Positions 45,589-55,033 are shown, counted from the first letter of the stretch. The stretch is DNA of 64,000 bases from an uncultured Bdellovibrionales bacterium (GCA_938002015.1 CALLAU010000044.1:62001-126000); one strand, 5' to 3'. Program-made: numbers and translations. Notes: a model not told the origin generated them from the letters alone.

Positions 45589-46815
45589 ATGAGTTTAATT
45601 AAGTTGGTTGTTTCTTTAGTTTTTTTGTTTGCTTCTTTTAATTCGTATGCGTTTCAAGAAATGGGAGAAATTAGTATCCATGGTGAGGCTGAAGTAAAAG
45701 ACGCTTCAAGTGTTGATATGTGGGATAAGAAGAATGAAGCTGTTAAAGATGCTAAAGAAAAAGCAACGATTGCTTTAGTAAGAAGACTTTTGTCACAAGA
45801 AGAGTTTGAGCCTTTAGAAGAAAAAATTCGTGATGAAATTGTTCCAAAGAGTAAACTTTTTTTATTAGATTCAGAAGTTAAAAAACATAATATGACAGGA
45901 GAGCACTCCTATACTGCAAGCGTTGTTTTTAAGTATTCACTTAAAAACTTAAAGGCTATTTTAAAGAATAATGGTATTTATTTTAGAGAAGTAAGAGAGC
46001 CTAAAATAGCTTCTTTTATTGAAGTTATGGATTATTCAAAAGTTAAAACCCATAGGTGGTGGGATAGTCAAAACACTAAAGATATTAATGTTCATAGGGC
46101 GCTTGTTCCTTTAAGAAGAGAAATGCACTTAGGTATGAATGATCAAGGCTTTAAGCTTTTAGCCCCTAGAAAGATTTCAAATCCAAACTCTCTAAAAGAC
46201 TCAGCTATTGCTCAAGGTGCACATTATTATATTAAAGGTAAACTTAAAGTAGAAGATGACCCAAGAGGGTTTCAAGTTAAAGATGGTGAATTCTATATAT
46301 ATGAAGCTTTTTCTCAAAAATTAGTGGCCACTTTAAATTTAAAAGAACTTCAAAAAGAAATGGAAAAAGCTAGGGAAGAAGAAGTCAGACTAGCTAAAAA
46401 CTTAAATAAAGGAAGAAGTCCTGCATCCATTGAAAGCGCTAATGCGAGGTTAGAAGCTAAGAAGCCAAATGTTATTAGAGAATCATTTAAAGATGCAGCT
46501 GTTAAAATGGCATCAAGTGCAGATGAAGGTTTAAACTCAGGTATTACTCTTATTAAAGTAGCTGGTATTACAAGACCTCAGCAGATTGAATCGGTTAAAG
46601 CTTCACTTTCAGATAAGCTTGGTTCAAAAGTTGGAAATTTAATTGAAAGAAGAATTGAGAAAGGTTCTGTTGAATTTTCAGTAAGAACAACAGCTCCTAC
46701 AAATATGCTAGTAAGTATGATTAACCGTGCGTCTTATTCGGCTGAAGAGATAGCACTCCAAGAAGCAGAAGCTATGACAAGTGGGAAAGGGCTAATTGTT
46801 AGAATCAGAAGGTAA
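45589..46815 (+). CDS. Exported protein, N-terminal half FlgT/LPP20-like
   Basis: A 408-residue protein with a signal peptide (about 1-22, ending SYAFQE). Residues 25-110 (ISIHGEAEVKDA, KNEAVKDAKEKATIALVRRLL) resemble the N-terminal domain of FlgT/LPP20-type envelope proteins. A charged helical linker (about 255-300) leads to a C-terminal alpha/beta domain (IEKGSVEFSVRTTAPTNMLV). No flagellar genes are nearby, so a general envelope role is as likely. It overlaps lipB by 20 bases. Confidence 0.65.
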   Translation: MSLIKLVVSLVFLFASFNSYAFQEMGEISIHGEAEVKDASSVDMWDKKNEAVKDAKEKATIALVRRLLSQEEFEPLEEKIRDEIVPKSKLFLLDSEVKKHNMTGEHSYTASVVFKYSLKNLKAILKNNGIYFREVREPKIASFIEVMDYSKVKTHRWWDSQNTKDINVHRALVPLRREMHLGMNDQGFKLLAPRKISNPNSLKDSAIAQGAHYYIKGKLKVEDDPRGFQVKDGEFYIYEAFSQKLVATLNLKELQKEMEKAREEEVRLAKNLNKGRSPASIESANARLEAKKPNVIRESFKDAAVKMASSADEGLNSGITLIKVAGITRPQQIESVKASLSDKLGSKVGNLIERRIEKGSVEFSVRTTAPTNMLVSMINRASYSAEEIALQEAEAMTSGKGLIVRIRR

Positions 46816-47437
46816 ATCCACTTTTAGTATACACTGGAAAGGGCTTTCTTGGGACTATCAAGAGAGTCTTAGGTTTCAGGAAGATTTAGTCTCAAAATAT
46901 AAATCAAAACCTTATTTTATTGCCTCAGCGCATGCCCCTGTTTTTAGTGTAGGAAGGTCTCTTAAAACTACCAAAAAAAACATAAAAGCAATACCTATTG
47001 TTCCTGTAGAAAGAGGGGGTAAGGCTATGTTTCATGGACCAGGACAACTCACAGTTTATCCAGTTATTAAAATTTCAGATTATTTTAAAGGTCCTAGAGA
47101 CTATGTTTGTTTTTTATTTTGCTCAATAAAAGAATACTTTAAAGAAAAGCATAAAATAGAGCTAGAATCTTATGATAATGGACTTTGGACTTTAAATGAA
47201 GATAGGACGCCAAATAAAAAGGTTGGTTTTATTGGTTTAAGAATAAAAAAAGGTATTGCTTATCATGGCTTCTCTTTAAATTATCACTGTGACTTAAAAA
47301 ATTTCAACTTATTAAGCCCATGTAATATCACGGGAACACAGGTTGGGAATCTTTTTAAAGAAGATAAAAACCTTGAGGCTGAAGCTAGCAGTATAATTGA
47401 ATATATTATTAATAAGTTACAGTTTAATGATTTTTAA
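46796..47437 (+). CDS. lipB: Octanoyltransferase LipB
   Basis: A 213-residue enzyme that transfers octanoate from acyl carrier protein to lipoyl domains. The signature RGGKAMFHGPGQLTVYP (73-89) is present, with catalytic Lys142 (KVGFIGLR) and Cys176 (LLSPCNITG). The acyl donor ACP gene is also in this window. Start is TTG within the end of the upstream gene. LipA is not seen here. Confidence 0.94.
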   Translation: MLESEGKSTFSIHWKGLSWDYQESLRFQEDLVSKYKSKPYFIASAHAPVFSVGRSLKTTKKNIKAIPIVPVERGGKAMFHGPGQLTVYPVIKISDYFKGPRDYVCFLFCSIKEYFKEKHKIELESYDNGLWTLNEDRTPNKKVGFIGLRIKKGIAYHGFSLNYHCDLKNFNLLSPCNITGTQVGNLFKEDKNLEAEASSIIEYIINKLQFNDF

Positions 47438-47449
47438 AATATAAATACT

Positions 47450-47821
47450 TTAAGTGATAGTCCAGACAGCGAGTTCATTTCCGCTTGGATCAGTAAAATG
47501 AAACCTTTTACCACCAGGAAATTCAAAAATATCTTTTATAATTTTAGCACCGGCCCTTTTCACATCTTCAAGTGTTTTTTCTAAGTCTTTTGAGTAAAGA
47601 ACAATGAGAGGGCCACCTCTAGTAGGAGGTTCATCTTGAAGACTAAGCCCGCCAATTTCTCCTTCATCACCATTATTCTTTTTAATTCCTGAATAACTAG
47701 GGCTATAATCAGTAAACTCCCAGTTAAAAACTACGCTGTAAAATTTTTTTGACTCTTCCATATTAGTTACTGGAAATTCTATATAGTTAATGCTGTTATG
47801 AATGTGCTGGCTCATTATCAC
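47450..47821 (-). CDS. VOC (glyoxalase/bleomycin-resistance-like) family protein
   Basis: A 123-residue protein with the vicinal-oxygen-chelate fold: NYIEFPVTNMEESKKFYSVVFNWEF at the start and HFTDPSGNELAVW at the end. This is the subfamily of small glyoxalase-like proteins of unknown substrate. ATG at 47821 or the third residue could start. Converges on lipB with 12 bases between them. Confidence 0.85.
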   Translation of the reverse strand: MIMSQHIHNSINYIEFPVTNMEESKKFYSVVFNWEFTDYSPSYSGIKKNNGDEGEIGGLSLQDEPPTRGGPLIVLYSKDLEKTLEDVKRAGAKIIKDIFEFPGGKRFHFTDPSGNELAVWTIT

Positions 47822-47861
47822 CTTCTTATTTTATAAACTTTTTTCAAATTTTTAGTATGGC

Positions 47862-48899
47862 TTACTTTAGATTTTTTGCTTGGACCCACTTTGAGAAGTC
47901 ACTTGTTGGTATGGCAATTACTGTATGGCCGATATTAAAAATTCCTACAGTATTTGACTTTCCTTCTATTGCTTTTCTACCTATATCAGCTAATTTTCTG
48001 ACTCCCGGGTGACTATCTGTGTGAGATTGCTCTAGGGCGTGTTTAGCAAGCTCAGTTTCACCTAGTGTGTGATAAATTGACGCTGCATATATTAGTCCTA
48101 GTCCGCTTTCAGGATTTTCTTTACTAAAGTCTTCAAGGTTTTCAAGTGCATTACTCTCACCTGTTGTAACTGCTAAAAACATTTCAGCACCAAGAATATC
48201 ATCATCATCAGGGTTTAAGCTTTGTGCTTTTTCTATACGCTCTTGAACATGCTGAATAACTTCTTCTCTATTTTTTGCTTTGTATGGGATTAAAGAAGCT
48301 TTAGCAACAGTACTATTTCTAGGAAGTCTTTTATTTAAGTGATTAAATATTTTTCCAAAATTATCTACAGATCTTTGACTAGTAAGGTTTTCCATTGAAA
48401 AAAGTAGGCTAGTTAGAAGAGTCTCTTCAGTAATATCCTCCAAATTTTCTTGAGGTGTATTGACAACATCATAGTAGCTGTTAAATGCCTGTAAGAAATC
48501 TAGACAGTTTTCACTTAAATCTTCATCAAGTACACTAGCTCTTAAACAAGAAAGAGCAGTTTCACCTTTAAAGTTAAACTTTTTCAAACTCAGAAAACGC
48601 AAGCATTGCCTTAGTATACTTTTATTTTTTTCTGCAATTAAGTTTGAGTTACGTTTGTTTTTATAATCTAAACAATCTTTAGCTTTTGCTGATTTACTTT
48701 CTTTTTTAAATTTAGATATTTTAATGGATTTCTTACTTTTATCTATCGATATATTCTTATTTTTCATTAAGTTTAGATTATTTGTTTTAGAATATGAGGT
48801 GTTATCTAAATCTTTAAACGAAGGTTGTTTTGCAAAAAATATGTAATAAGAAAGAAATGCTATAGTGAATAAAGCAAAAATATTTTTTTTATTCTTCAT
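47862..48899 (-). CDS. Exported/anchored TPR-like protein
   Basis: A 345-residue protein with an N-terminal membrane segment (about 7-22), a Lys/Ser-rich linker to about 75, and a helical body. The C-terminal part has TPR-like helices (ESGLGLIYAASIYHTLGETELAKHAL). Several Cys (CLDYKN, CLRFLS, CLRASV) occur at regular intervals in the first half. Function unknown; a protein-interaction scaffold facing the periplasm is a reasonable guess. Confidence 0.6.
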   Translation of the reverse strand: MKNKKNIFALFTIAFLSYYIFFAKQPSFKDLDNTSYSKTNNLNLMKNKNISIDKSKKSIKISKFKKESKSAKAKDCLDYKNKRNSNLIAEKNKSILRQCLRFLSLKKFNFKGETALSCLRASVLDEDLSENCLDFLQAFNSYYDVVNTPQENLEDITEETLLTSLLFSMENLTSQRSVDNFGKIFNHLNKRLPRNSTVAKASLIPYKAKNREEVIQHVQERIEKAQSLNPDDDDILGAEMFLAVTTGESNALENLEDFSKENPESGLGLIYAASIYHTLGETELAKHALEQSHTDSHPGVRKLADIGRKAIEGKSNTVGIFNIGHTVIAIPTSDFSKWVQAKNLK

Positions 48900-49099
48900 A
48901 TTAGCTCCCCCGAGATTATATATAAGTTTAACAATTAAGACGTAGACTCATTATGTGGTGTATTTCAAAAGAATCACCACCAGGTTTTATACATATCATT
49001 CAGTAGACTTGCGTTCAATTAGAGTTGATATATCGAGCATTTTTTTCACACATGCAAGACCTGCTTTGATTCAAAATAGTAATAACTTGTTTAAAGAGT

Positions 49100-50686
49100 T
49101 TAAGAGCGTCTTTTCTCAATAAATACGATAGTAAAACAAAGAGCTAAAACGAAAATAATAAATTGCCAAAAATTATAGCGATAAAAGAAGCTCTTACTCT
49201 TCTTTTTTGGCAATTTTAGTTCAAGTATTCGTAACTCTTCAACTCTGTTCTGTGTTTTAGATAAAATTTTACCTTCCGCATTTAATGCAGCTGATATTCC
49301 CGTATTAGTAACTCGCAGCATAGGTAGTCTCATTGAAAGTGCATGGGAGAAAGCGACGTTTAGATGATTCTGAGCGAAAACTCTAGAATAGAATTGATTA
49401 TCACTAGATACACTCACAACAAAGTCTGAGTTATTAAAGCTAAACTCTCTGTAGAATTCTTCCCACACATCTTCATAGCATATTGCAAGACCAATTCGGT
49501 ATTTGTTATAAAAGGTAAGGGGAGCAGAATCTTTTCCTGATAAATAACGATTATTTCCTGGAAGATGTTCTGAAATTTGCGGGAAACTATCACGTAATGG
49601 CTTATATTCACCAATTGGCATAAGTTTTCTTTTATAGTACTCAGATATAACTTTGCCGTTTTTATTCATAAAAAATACATTATTATAATTACCTGTCATC
49701 TTTTTATCTACTGATCGGCCACCTGATAAAATTGGTATATTATATTTATCAACAGTATCTTGTAGTAGGGCGATTTGGCTTGATTTAGTATTTACATTTG
49801 AAAAGAAAAATGTTTCAGGCAAGACTAAGAAATCTAAATCTGGAAGCTTGCTTAAAATGATCTCTAGTTTTTCTAGGTCCTCCAATTCTTGATTGTAGCG
49901 GAGAGTGACGCTCTCACCAGACTCCCATACTTTACCAGGTTGATAAAATGCAATTTTTAAAGATCTATTAGAAGATTTCCATTGCTTTTTTTCATAATTA
50001 GCCAAAATAAACAGTGATGAAGTAATGAAAGTCAATGAGATCAATAGGATTGAAGTACTCCGCTTATCTTTGAGATAACCCCTCTTAAAAATGATAAGTA
50101 TGACCAAAATATATAGCATAACTAGAAGCTCAATAGCATCAACACCAAAAATACTGAAAAGATGTTTAAGAAAAAAATTTCCACCACTTAAGGTAGTGGC
50201 AAGGTTCATGGGAATTAATACAGGTAGTATTTTTCTTGAAACAAATGTTATTAAAATAGTTAAAAGAAGCCTGGAGATCTTGTTTAATTTAAATGTATTT
50301 GATAGCAGATATGAAAGACTTATTACACTAGCAAAAAGTAATTCATGAATTGCACCAAAAATAATAAATATGAGTGTAGCAAAAGGAATACTTATATTTA
50401 AACTTTCTTGAATAAAGAAAACTAGACCATGAGTAACTCCGTAAAAAATAAAAGTATAAAAAATCCAAATTCTAAGAAAGAAGCAAAACCAAGAACTGGC
50501 TTCATCTAAAGACCAAAATAAAGTTAGAATTACTAATAACGTTAAGGGACTACCTGGCAAATAGTAAGTCATTGCTCCAAAAAAAAGTGCTGGAGAAAGT
50601 TTTAATAAACTATTGGAATATGATTCTTTTTTAAAAAAGATTGAATTTATTTTTTTAGAAAAATTAGTTACTGATACTATAAACAT
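49100..50686 (-). CDS. lnt: Apolipoprotein N-acyltransferase
   Basis: A 528-residue inner-membrane enzyme adding the third acyl chain to lipoproteins. About seven hydrophobic segments span residues 30-235, followed by a nitrilase-like periplasmic domain with the full catalytic triad: Glu291 (VLPETFFF), Lys354 (YKRKLMPIGEY) and Cys403 (GLAICYEDVW). A final membrane segment ends at about 523. Its presence agrees with the many lipobox proteins here. Confidence 0.95.
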   Translation of the reverse strand: MFIVSVTNFSKKINSIFFKKESYSNSLLKLSPALFFGAMTYYLPGSPLTLLVILTLFWSLDEASSWFCFFLRIWIFYTFIFYGVTHGLVFFIQESLNISIPFATLIFIIFGAIHELLFASVISLSYLLSNTFKLNKISRLLLTILITFVSRKILPVLIPMNLATTLSGGNFFLKHLFSIFGVDAIELLVMLYILVILIIFKRGYLKDKRSTSILLISLTFITSSLFILANYEKKQWKSSNRSLKIAFYQPGKVWESGESVTLRYNQELEDLEKLEIILSKLPDLDFLVLPETFFFSNVNTKSSQIALLQDTVDKYNIPILSGGRSVDKKMTGNYNNVFFMNKNGKVISEYYKRKLMPIGEYKPLRDSFPQISEHLPGNNRYLSGKDSAPLTFYNKYRIGLAICYEDVWEEFYREFSFNNSDFVVSVSSDNQFYSRVFAQNHLNVAFSHALSMRLPMLRVTNTGISAALNAEGKILSKTQNRVEELRILELKLPKKKSKSFFYRYNFWQFIIFVLALCFTIVFIEKRRS

Positions 50687-50716
50687 AGATAGTTTTAATT
50701 AATGGCTTAAATTAAG

Positions 50717-50741
50717 AAAGGCGCATACTCAATGCGCCTTT
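50717..50741 (-). terminator. Terminator between the Gly-run peptide gene and lnt
   Basis: AAAGGCGCAT / ATGCGCCTTT form a perfect 10-bp stem with a 5-base loop (ACTCA). T-rich sequence flanks both sides. Both neighbouring genes are on the minus strand, so it would end transcription of the small gene upstream. Confidence 0.8.
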
Positions 50742-50771
50742 TCCTTTTATTGTTCTGACAAGAAGCAGCGT

Positions 50772-51026
50772 TTACTTGTTTTTACATCTTCGCTTATTCT
50801 TGTTCTTTCTTTTTCTACAAGCTTTGTTATTGGCAGCACTTTGACCTAGAAGTGCGACTTCAGCCTTTACTCCAGAATTTCCAGCATATGATCCAGCGAT
50901 AAAAGCACCGCCGCCACCGCCGCCACCGCTTGATGCTACAGGACCCTTGTCAGAAGCAAAAGTTGTTGCACTTAAAGAAAGCCCAGCAATCAAAGCTATA
51001 ACTTTTATAATATTAGATGTTTTCAT
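50772..51026 (-). CDS. Small exported protein with Gly run and basic Cys tail
   Basis: An 84-residue protein: signal peptide (about 1-24, ending ATTFAS), then a run of seven glycines (SSGGGGGGGAFIAGSYAG), a short helical stretch, and a tail rich in Lys/Arg/Asn with two Cys (ACRKRKNKNKRRCKNK). The mature product is about 60 residues and very basic, and could bind DNA, lipid A or membranes after export. No family recognised. It has its own terminator. Confidence 0.65.
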   Translation of the reverse strand: MKTSNIIKVIALIAGLSLSATTFASDKGPVASSGGGGGGGAFIAGSYAGNSGVKAEVALLGQSAANNKACRKRKNKNKRRCKNK

Positions 51027-51233
51027 AAATTCTCCCCTATTTATTAGCTATTTAGATTAATCTTAGCTGCCCCTTCAACTGTTGTTACGTTTTTCTTAAC
51101 ACTATATGATTGAGGGGTGTATATTTGTTTAATCGATTGAAATATTTTCAGCAGATAAATACTAACCAATTCTTCTACATAATATATAGATTGTAATTTA
51201 ATGTGTTTTGTTTTTGAAAATTTGAATTAAAAA

Positions 51234-51255
51234 TATATGTTGATATCAACATATA
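51234..51255 (-). terminator. Terminator downstream of tRNA-Val
   Basis: A 22-base perfect palindrome (9-bp stem around ATAT) starts about 28 bases past the tRNA 3' end on the minus strand and is followed there by TTTTTAATT. Its simplest role is a rho-independent terminator. Confidence 0.65.
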
Positions 51256-51283
51256 AATTAACTTTAAAAAAGTTGATAAATAT

Positions 51284-51360
51284 TGGTGGGCCCAAGCAGA
51301 TTCGAACTGCTGACCTCTACAATGTCAATGTAGCGCTCTAACCAACTGAGCTATGGGCCC
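51284..51360 (-). tRNA. tRNA-Val (GAC)
   Basis: The minus strand folds as a cloverleaf with acceptor GGGCCCA/TGGGCCC, discriminator A and encoded CCA. The anticodon loop TTGACAT between CTACA and TGTAG gives GAC, valine. D and T-psi-C (GTTCGAATC) arms are canonical. Confidence 0.97.
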
Positions 51361-51384
51361 TTTTATAATTTAAAAACTAAGACA

Positions 51385-51412
51385 AGATTAAACTGATTAA
51401 CTTAAAGGTCAA
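51385..51412 (-). promoter_or_regulatory. Sigma-70-type promoter of tRNA-Val
   Basis: On the minus strand TTGACC (51407-51412) and TAATCT (51385-51390) are 16 bases apart, about 24 bases upstream of the tRNA. Same layout as the tRNA-fMet promoter in this window. Confidence 0.6.
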
Positions 51413-51455
51413 TCAGTCTTTCTTTATATTTTAATTTATATATTTAACAAAAAAC

Positions 51456-52397
51456 TTATGGAACTAAGAAGCCCTCTAAAAGATCAAATATAATAAAAGC
51501 ATAAGAATCAATTGTGTAATAAAATGAATCTTCATTTTCTTCATATGTAAGTATATCTGCTAGAATTTCATTTAACTGGCTTAAATAGTTATTAAACTCT
51601 TCTTCTGGCAAGTTTGCAGAACCTGAAAAACTTAGAGTTAAAGCATCCTCTGTGGCACTTAAAAGAAGTTGATCTGTTTTAATATTAAAAGCATCAATAT
51701 CAATAATCGTTGAAATGTCTAAACCATTTGGAGTTTCTGTAATTGTTAAAGCGTTTAAAACTTCAATCAAAGCATTATTAACATCTTCTTGGTTAGCAAA
51801 AATTTCTTTTGCTTTTTCAACAACAAGTTCAAGGTGAGGTTTAAGATCTTTAACAGTAGTGGACTGACTTACGCCCATAAGAGCTAAACATATAAGATTT
51901 GCTATTTCATCTTCTTGATCAATAATCTCATCATCTGGAATAAGTTCACATTCACCAAGAGTAATAGCAACTTGTTTTAAAAGAGGCATAACACCTGTTT
52001 TAATTTCAACAAAACCAGTTAAAGAAACGACTTTATTAGAAGTTAGAGCATCTATAGTTACATCAGTCTCCATACCTGCACTAAGTTCAATTGTTTGTGG
52101 CTCTTCAGACGTTTCCCACTCAAGCGGTGTAGTTTTAACATCTATTGAAAACTTAAATTTACCAATATCAAGGTCAGTAACATCTTGATCGATATTTACA
52201 GATCCACTTTCAAGGTAGTCATAGTTATCTACAAGGTCTGAAGCAAGATCTGAGAAAATAACTTGAAGCTCATCAAGGTTTACGTTTGGAACAGGTGTTT
52301 CTTCAGATGCTTCGATTAAAACAAGTGGCTCATCAGCAAAGCTAATAGAGTTATGAAAAGATAAAGAAAGTAGTGCTGTAAGTAGAAGTAGTTTCAT
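51456..52397 (-). CDS. Acidic exported protein of unknown function
   Basis: A 313-residue protein with a signal peptide (about 1-21, ending SISFADEP). The mature part is acidic and looks like a beta-rich fold with alternating hydrophobic strands (GKFKFSIDVKTTPLEW, VVSLTGFVEIKTGVM), with two Cys. No recognised family. Likely periplasmic. Confidence 0.65.
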   Translation of the reverse strand: MKLLLLTALLSLSFHNSISFADEPLVLIEASEETPVPNVNLDELQVIFSDLASDLVDNYDYLESGSVNIDQDVTDLDIGKFKFSIDVKTTPLEWETSEEPQTIELSAGMETDVTIDALTSNKVVSLTGFVEIKTGVMPLLKQVAITLGECELIPDDEIIDQEDEIANLICLALMGVSQSTTVKDLKPHLELVVEKAKEIFANQEDVNNALIEVLNALTITETPNGLDISTIIDIDAFNIKTDQLLLSATEDALTLSFSGSANLPEEEFNNYLSQLNEILADILTYEENEDSFYYTIDSYAFIIFDLLEGFLVP

Positions 52398-52533
52398 ATA
52401 ATTCCTCCCCCATATAATGGATATTTAGACTTTAGCAAAACTACTTGCTCTAAGACTAGAGTTTGAAAAATTTGCCTATCTTTTGACGCGCAACAAGAAA
52501 GCAACAATCAAATAACCTCAAATCAAATCTATT

Positions 52534-52588
52534 GGAGCTAGACCTAAGGCCTTAAAGTCTATGCTCCTAGACCCCGATTAGAGTCTAG
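52534..52588 (+). promoter_or_regulatory. Structured 5' leader with competing hairpins upstream of GYF_2-PilZ gene
   Basis: GGAGC-TAGAC (52534-52543) can pair with GTCTA-T-GCTCC (52557-52567), and CTAGAC (52567-52572) with GTCTAG (52583-52588). TAGAC and GTCTA each occur twice, so the middle elements can also pair with each other, giving alternative folds just before the ribosome site at about 52600. No known riboswitch class is recognised. Confidence 0.4.
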
Positions 52589-52611
52589 TACGTAAGTTAA
52601 GGAGAGTTAAA

Positions 52612-53316
52612 ATGCTTTTACAGTTAAGACCTGCAGAGCTAGAGGCAGTAAGTAATTACTGGTATTTAAAGTTTGCCGATTATTGGGCAGGGCCATTTTC
52701 ATATATTGAAGTCCTTCAAATGCTTAAATCAAGGAGAATCAATCGATCTCAAAAGATTAGGGCTGGTGAAGATAGAGAATGGATGGAGCTTTCAGAAGTG
52801 CATGAATTCTCTCAAAAATTTATTGATGATTTTTTAGGCTATTATATCCCAAAAGGAAGATCTTTTGAAACAGTGAGAAAATATGTGAGGGTGAAATACT
52901 CAGCAGAAGTGATGCTTATAAACTCTAAAAAACAAGTAGTAAGAGCAAAGTGCACTGAGTTGTCTGCAGGTGGTGCTAGAATTGAAGTGCCCGCAGATTT
53001 TTTAGAGCCTAATGAAGAAGTTAAATTACAGTTTTTTTATAATCCAAATATTAAATTAAAATCTTTTACATCTCCAGCAAAAGTTCTTCGCCTTAGTGAA
53101 GTAAACTTTAGTGATACTGATGGTTCAGTTAAAGAGACCTACAGTCTTAAATTTGAAAATATTAAACCTAAATATAAGAAGATGCTCTTAAAAGTCATCC
53201 ACAGTAAGATAAGACAGCTTGCTTTAATGTTAAGAGAAAATAACAAAGATATGGTGGAACCTGCTGACTTAAGGTTATTTTCAGCACAACATCCTTATTT
53301 ACTTTTAAATCCTTAA
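52612..53316 (+). CDS. GYF_2-PilZ protein, putative c-di-GMP effector
   Basis: A 234-residue protein joining an N-terminal GYF_2 domain (about 16-62: WYLKFADYWAGPFSYIEVL) to a PilZ domain (about 86-200). PilZ landmarks are RKYVR (89-93, matching RxxxR) and ELSAGGARIEV (Glu in place of the usual Asp/Asn). These residues bind c-di-GMP in the family, so it probably senses that messenger. No membrane segment. AAGGAG precedes the ATG. It ends overlapping the converging M23 gene by 4 bases. Confidence 0.85.
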   Translation: MLLQLRPAELEAVSNYWYLKFADYWAGPFSYIEVLQMLKSRRINRSQKIRAGEDREWMELSEVHEFSQKFIDDFLGYYIPKGRSFETVRKYVRVKYSAEVMLINSKKQVVRAKCTELSAGGARIEVPADFLEPNEEVKLQFFYNPNIKLKSFTSPAKVLRLSEVNFSDTDGSVKETYSLKFENIKPKYKKMLLKVIHSKIRQLALMLRENNKDMVEPADLRLFSAQHPYLLLNP

Positions 53317-53810
53317 AAATTAATAAATATTTCAGGGTTTATAGGGTTCTTATTTTTCATAAGTTCAAAGTGAAGATGAACTCCTGTAGCTCTACCAGTT
53401 CTTCCCATTGCACCAAGGTGGTGTCCTTTTTTAACCAAGTCACCTGATTTTACAAAAATTTTATTCATATGAGAGTAAAGTGAGCTAAAGCCATCAGCGT
53501 GTTCCATTAAAATCATAATGCCATAACCTCTAAACTTAGAACCTGCATAAACAACGCGCCCATCTTCTACAGCAAAGATAGGGGAGCTTTTTCTTCCCGC
53601 TAAATCCATACCTTTATGCTTTCTATTCCTCTTAGGCTTAAACCTTTGAGTGATTACATATTTTGAAGAAAGAGGTCTTATAAAGTTAAGACTCGTTCGG
53701 CCTGCTTGTTTATTAGTTTTATCATTATTAGATCTTGTACTTACACAAGATGACAAAATAAAAAAACTTAGAAAAAGAAAAATTAAGAATAGATTGGAAA
53801 ATCTAAGCAT
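53313..53810 (-). CDS. M23 (LytM-type) peptidase lipoprotein
   Basis: A 165-residue lipoprotein: signal peptide [12 protein letters not shown] with Cys22, then a LytM/M23 domain with zinc ligands HKGMD (about 64-68) and HLHFEL near the C-terminus, plus the usual [22 protein letters not shown]23 enzymes cut peptidoglycan cross-bridges or act as activators. Residues appear intact, so hydrolase activity is likely. Its start overlaps the end of glyA by 28 bases. Confidence 0.9.
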   Translation of the reverse strand: MLRFSNLFLIFLFLSFFILSSCVSTRSNNDKTNKQAGRTSLNFIRPLSSKYVITQRFKPKRNRKHKGMDLAGRKSSPIFAVEDGRVVYAGSKFRGYGIMILMEHADGFSSLYSHMNKIFVKSGDLVKKGHHLGAMGRTGRATGVHLHFELMKNKNPINPEIFINF

Positions 53811-55033
53811 AAAGCCTTAACTCTAGTGTGAACATCTTTTAAAACACTTTCATTTTCGATATCAGAAAGAACTTCATCCATTAACGTAGCTATTAATTTC
53901 ATTTGCTCTTCTTTCATACCACGAGTAGTTAAAGCTGGAGTACCAATTCTTATTCCACTTGTAACAAAAGGGCTTCTTTGCTCGTTAGGAACAGTGTTTT
54001 TATTAACTGTAATTCCTGCAAGGTCTAAAGCTTTTTCAGCATCTTTACCTGTTATGTTTTTATTTGTAAGATCAATAAGTAAGAGATGATTGTCGGTTCC
54101 ACCAGAAACAAGAGCATATCCTTTTTCACTTAAACACTCACCTAAGACTTTTGCGTTTTTTAAAACTTGTTTTTGATAATCAATAAAATCAGGCTTTAAC
54201 GCTTCTCCAAAAGCCACTGCTTTACCTAGTATAGCATGTTCTAAAGGTCCTCCCTGAATTCCTGGAAAAATTTGAGAGTTGAGTTTTTTAGCATACTTTT
54301 CTTTACAAAGAATGATACCACCTCTTGGACCTCTAAGAGTTTTATGAGTCGTGCTTGTAACAAAATCAGCGTAAGGAATAGGGGAAGGATGAACTTTAGC
54401 AGCTACAAGACCTGCAAAGTGAGCCATATCTACATGTAAGAGTGCTCCTACTTCATCTGCAATTTCTCTAAATTTTTTAAAATCAAGAACCCTTGGATAA
54501 GCACTGTAACCTGCAATAATAAGTTTAGGCTTTGTTTCTTTAGCAATCTTTAAGATTTCATCATAATCAAGAAGGTGAGTTTCTGGGTTGATCCCATAAC
54601 TTACAAACTTATAAAGCTTTCCTGAAAAATTAACTTTAGATCCATGTGTGAGATGCCCGCCTTGAGAAAGATCCATTCCTAGAATTGTATCCCCGGGTTC
54701 AACTGCCGCCATATAAACTGCCATGTTTGCACCAGAACCTGAATGAGGTTGAACGTTTACATGCTCAGCTCCAAAAATTTCTTTAGCCCTTTGAATAGCA
54801 AGGTCTTCTGCTTGATCAATAAACTCACAACCACCATAGTATCTTTTGCCAGGATAGCCTTCAGCATATTTGTTAGTAAAGACTGAGCCCTGAGCTTCCA
54901 TAACAGCTAGAGAAGCGTAGTTTTCTGAAGCAATCATTTCTAGTCCATCAGTTTGCCTTACAAACTCTTTCTTTAAGAATTCATAAGCCTGAGGATCTGT
55001 TTCTTTGATACTGTTATAACTTTTTTCAAACAT
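53783..55033 (-). CDS. glyA: Serine hydroxymethyltransferase
   Basis: A 416-residue PLP enzyme interconverting serine and glycine and supplying one-carbon units. Motifs: [36 protein letters not shown], and the PLP lysine in [13 protein letters not shown] (Lys231). Family-normal length. Last but one in the fab-rpiB-glyA run; 84 bases from rpiB. Confidence 0.98.
   Translation of the reverse strand: MFEKSYNSIKETDPQAYEFLKKEFVRQTDGLEMIASENYASLAVMEAQGSVFTNKYAEGYPGKRYYGGCEFIDQAEDLAIQRAKEIFGAEHVNVQPHSGSGANMAVYMAAVEPGDTILGMDLSQGGHLTHGSKVNFSGKLYKFVSYGINPETHLLDYDEILKIAKETKPKLIIAGYSAYPRVLDFKKFREIADEVGALLHVDMAHFAGLVAAKVHPSPIPYADFVTSTTHKTLRGPRGGIILCKEKYAKKLNSQIFPGIQGGPLEHAILGKAVAFGEALKPDFIDYQKQVLKNAKVLGECLSEKGYALVSGGTDNHLLLIDLTNKNITGKDAEKALDLAGITVNKNTVPNEQRSPFVTSGIRIGTPALTTRGMKEEQMKLIATLMDEVLSDIENESVLKDVHTRVKALCLDFPIYS

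Noticed and set aside
48900..49099. 200-base gap between the TPR-like gene and lnt
   Set aside because: Looked for small ORFs and hairpins; only a 23-codon frame with no ribosome site was found.
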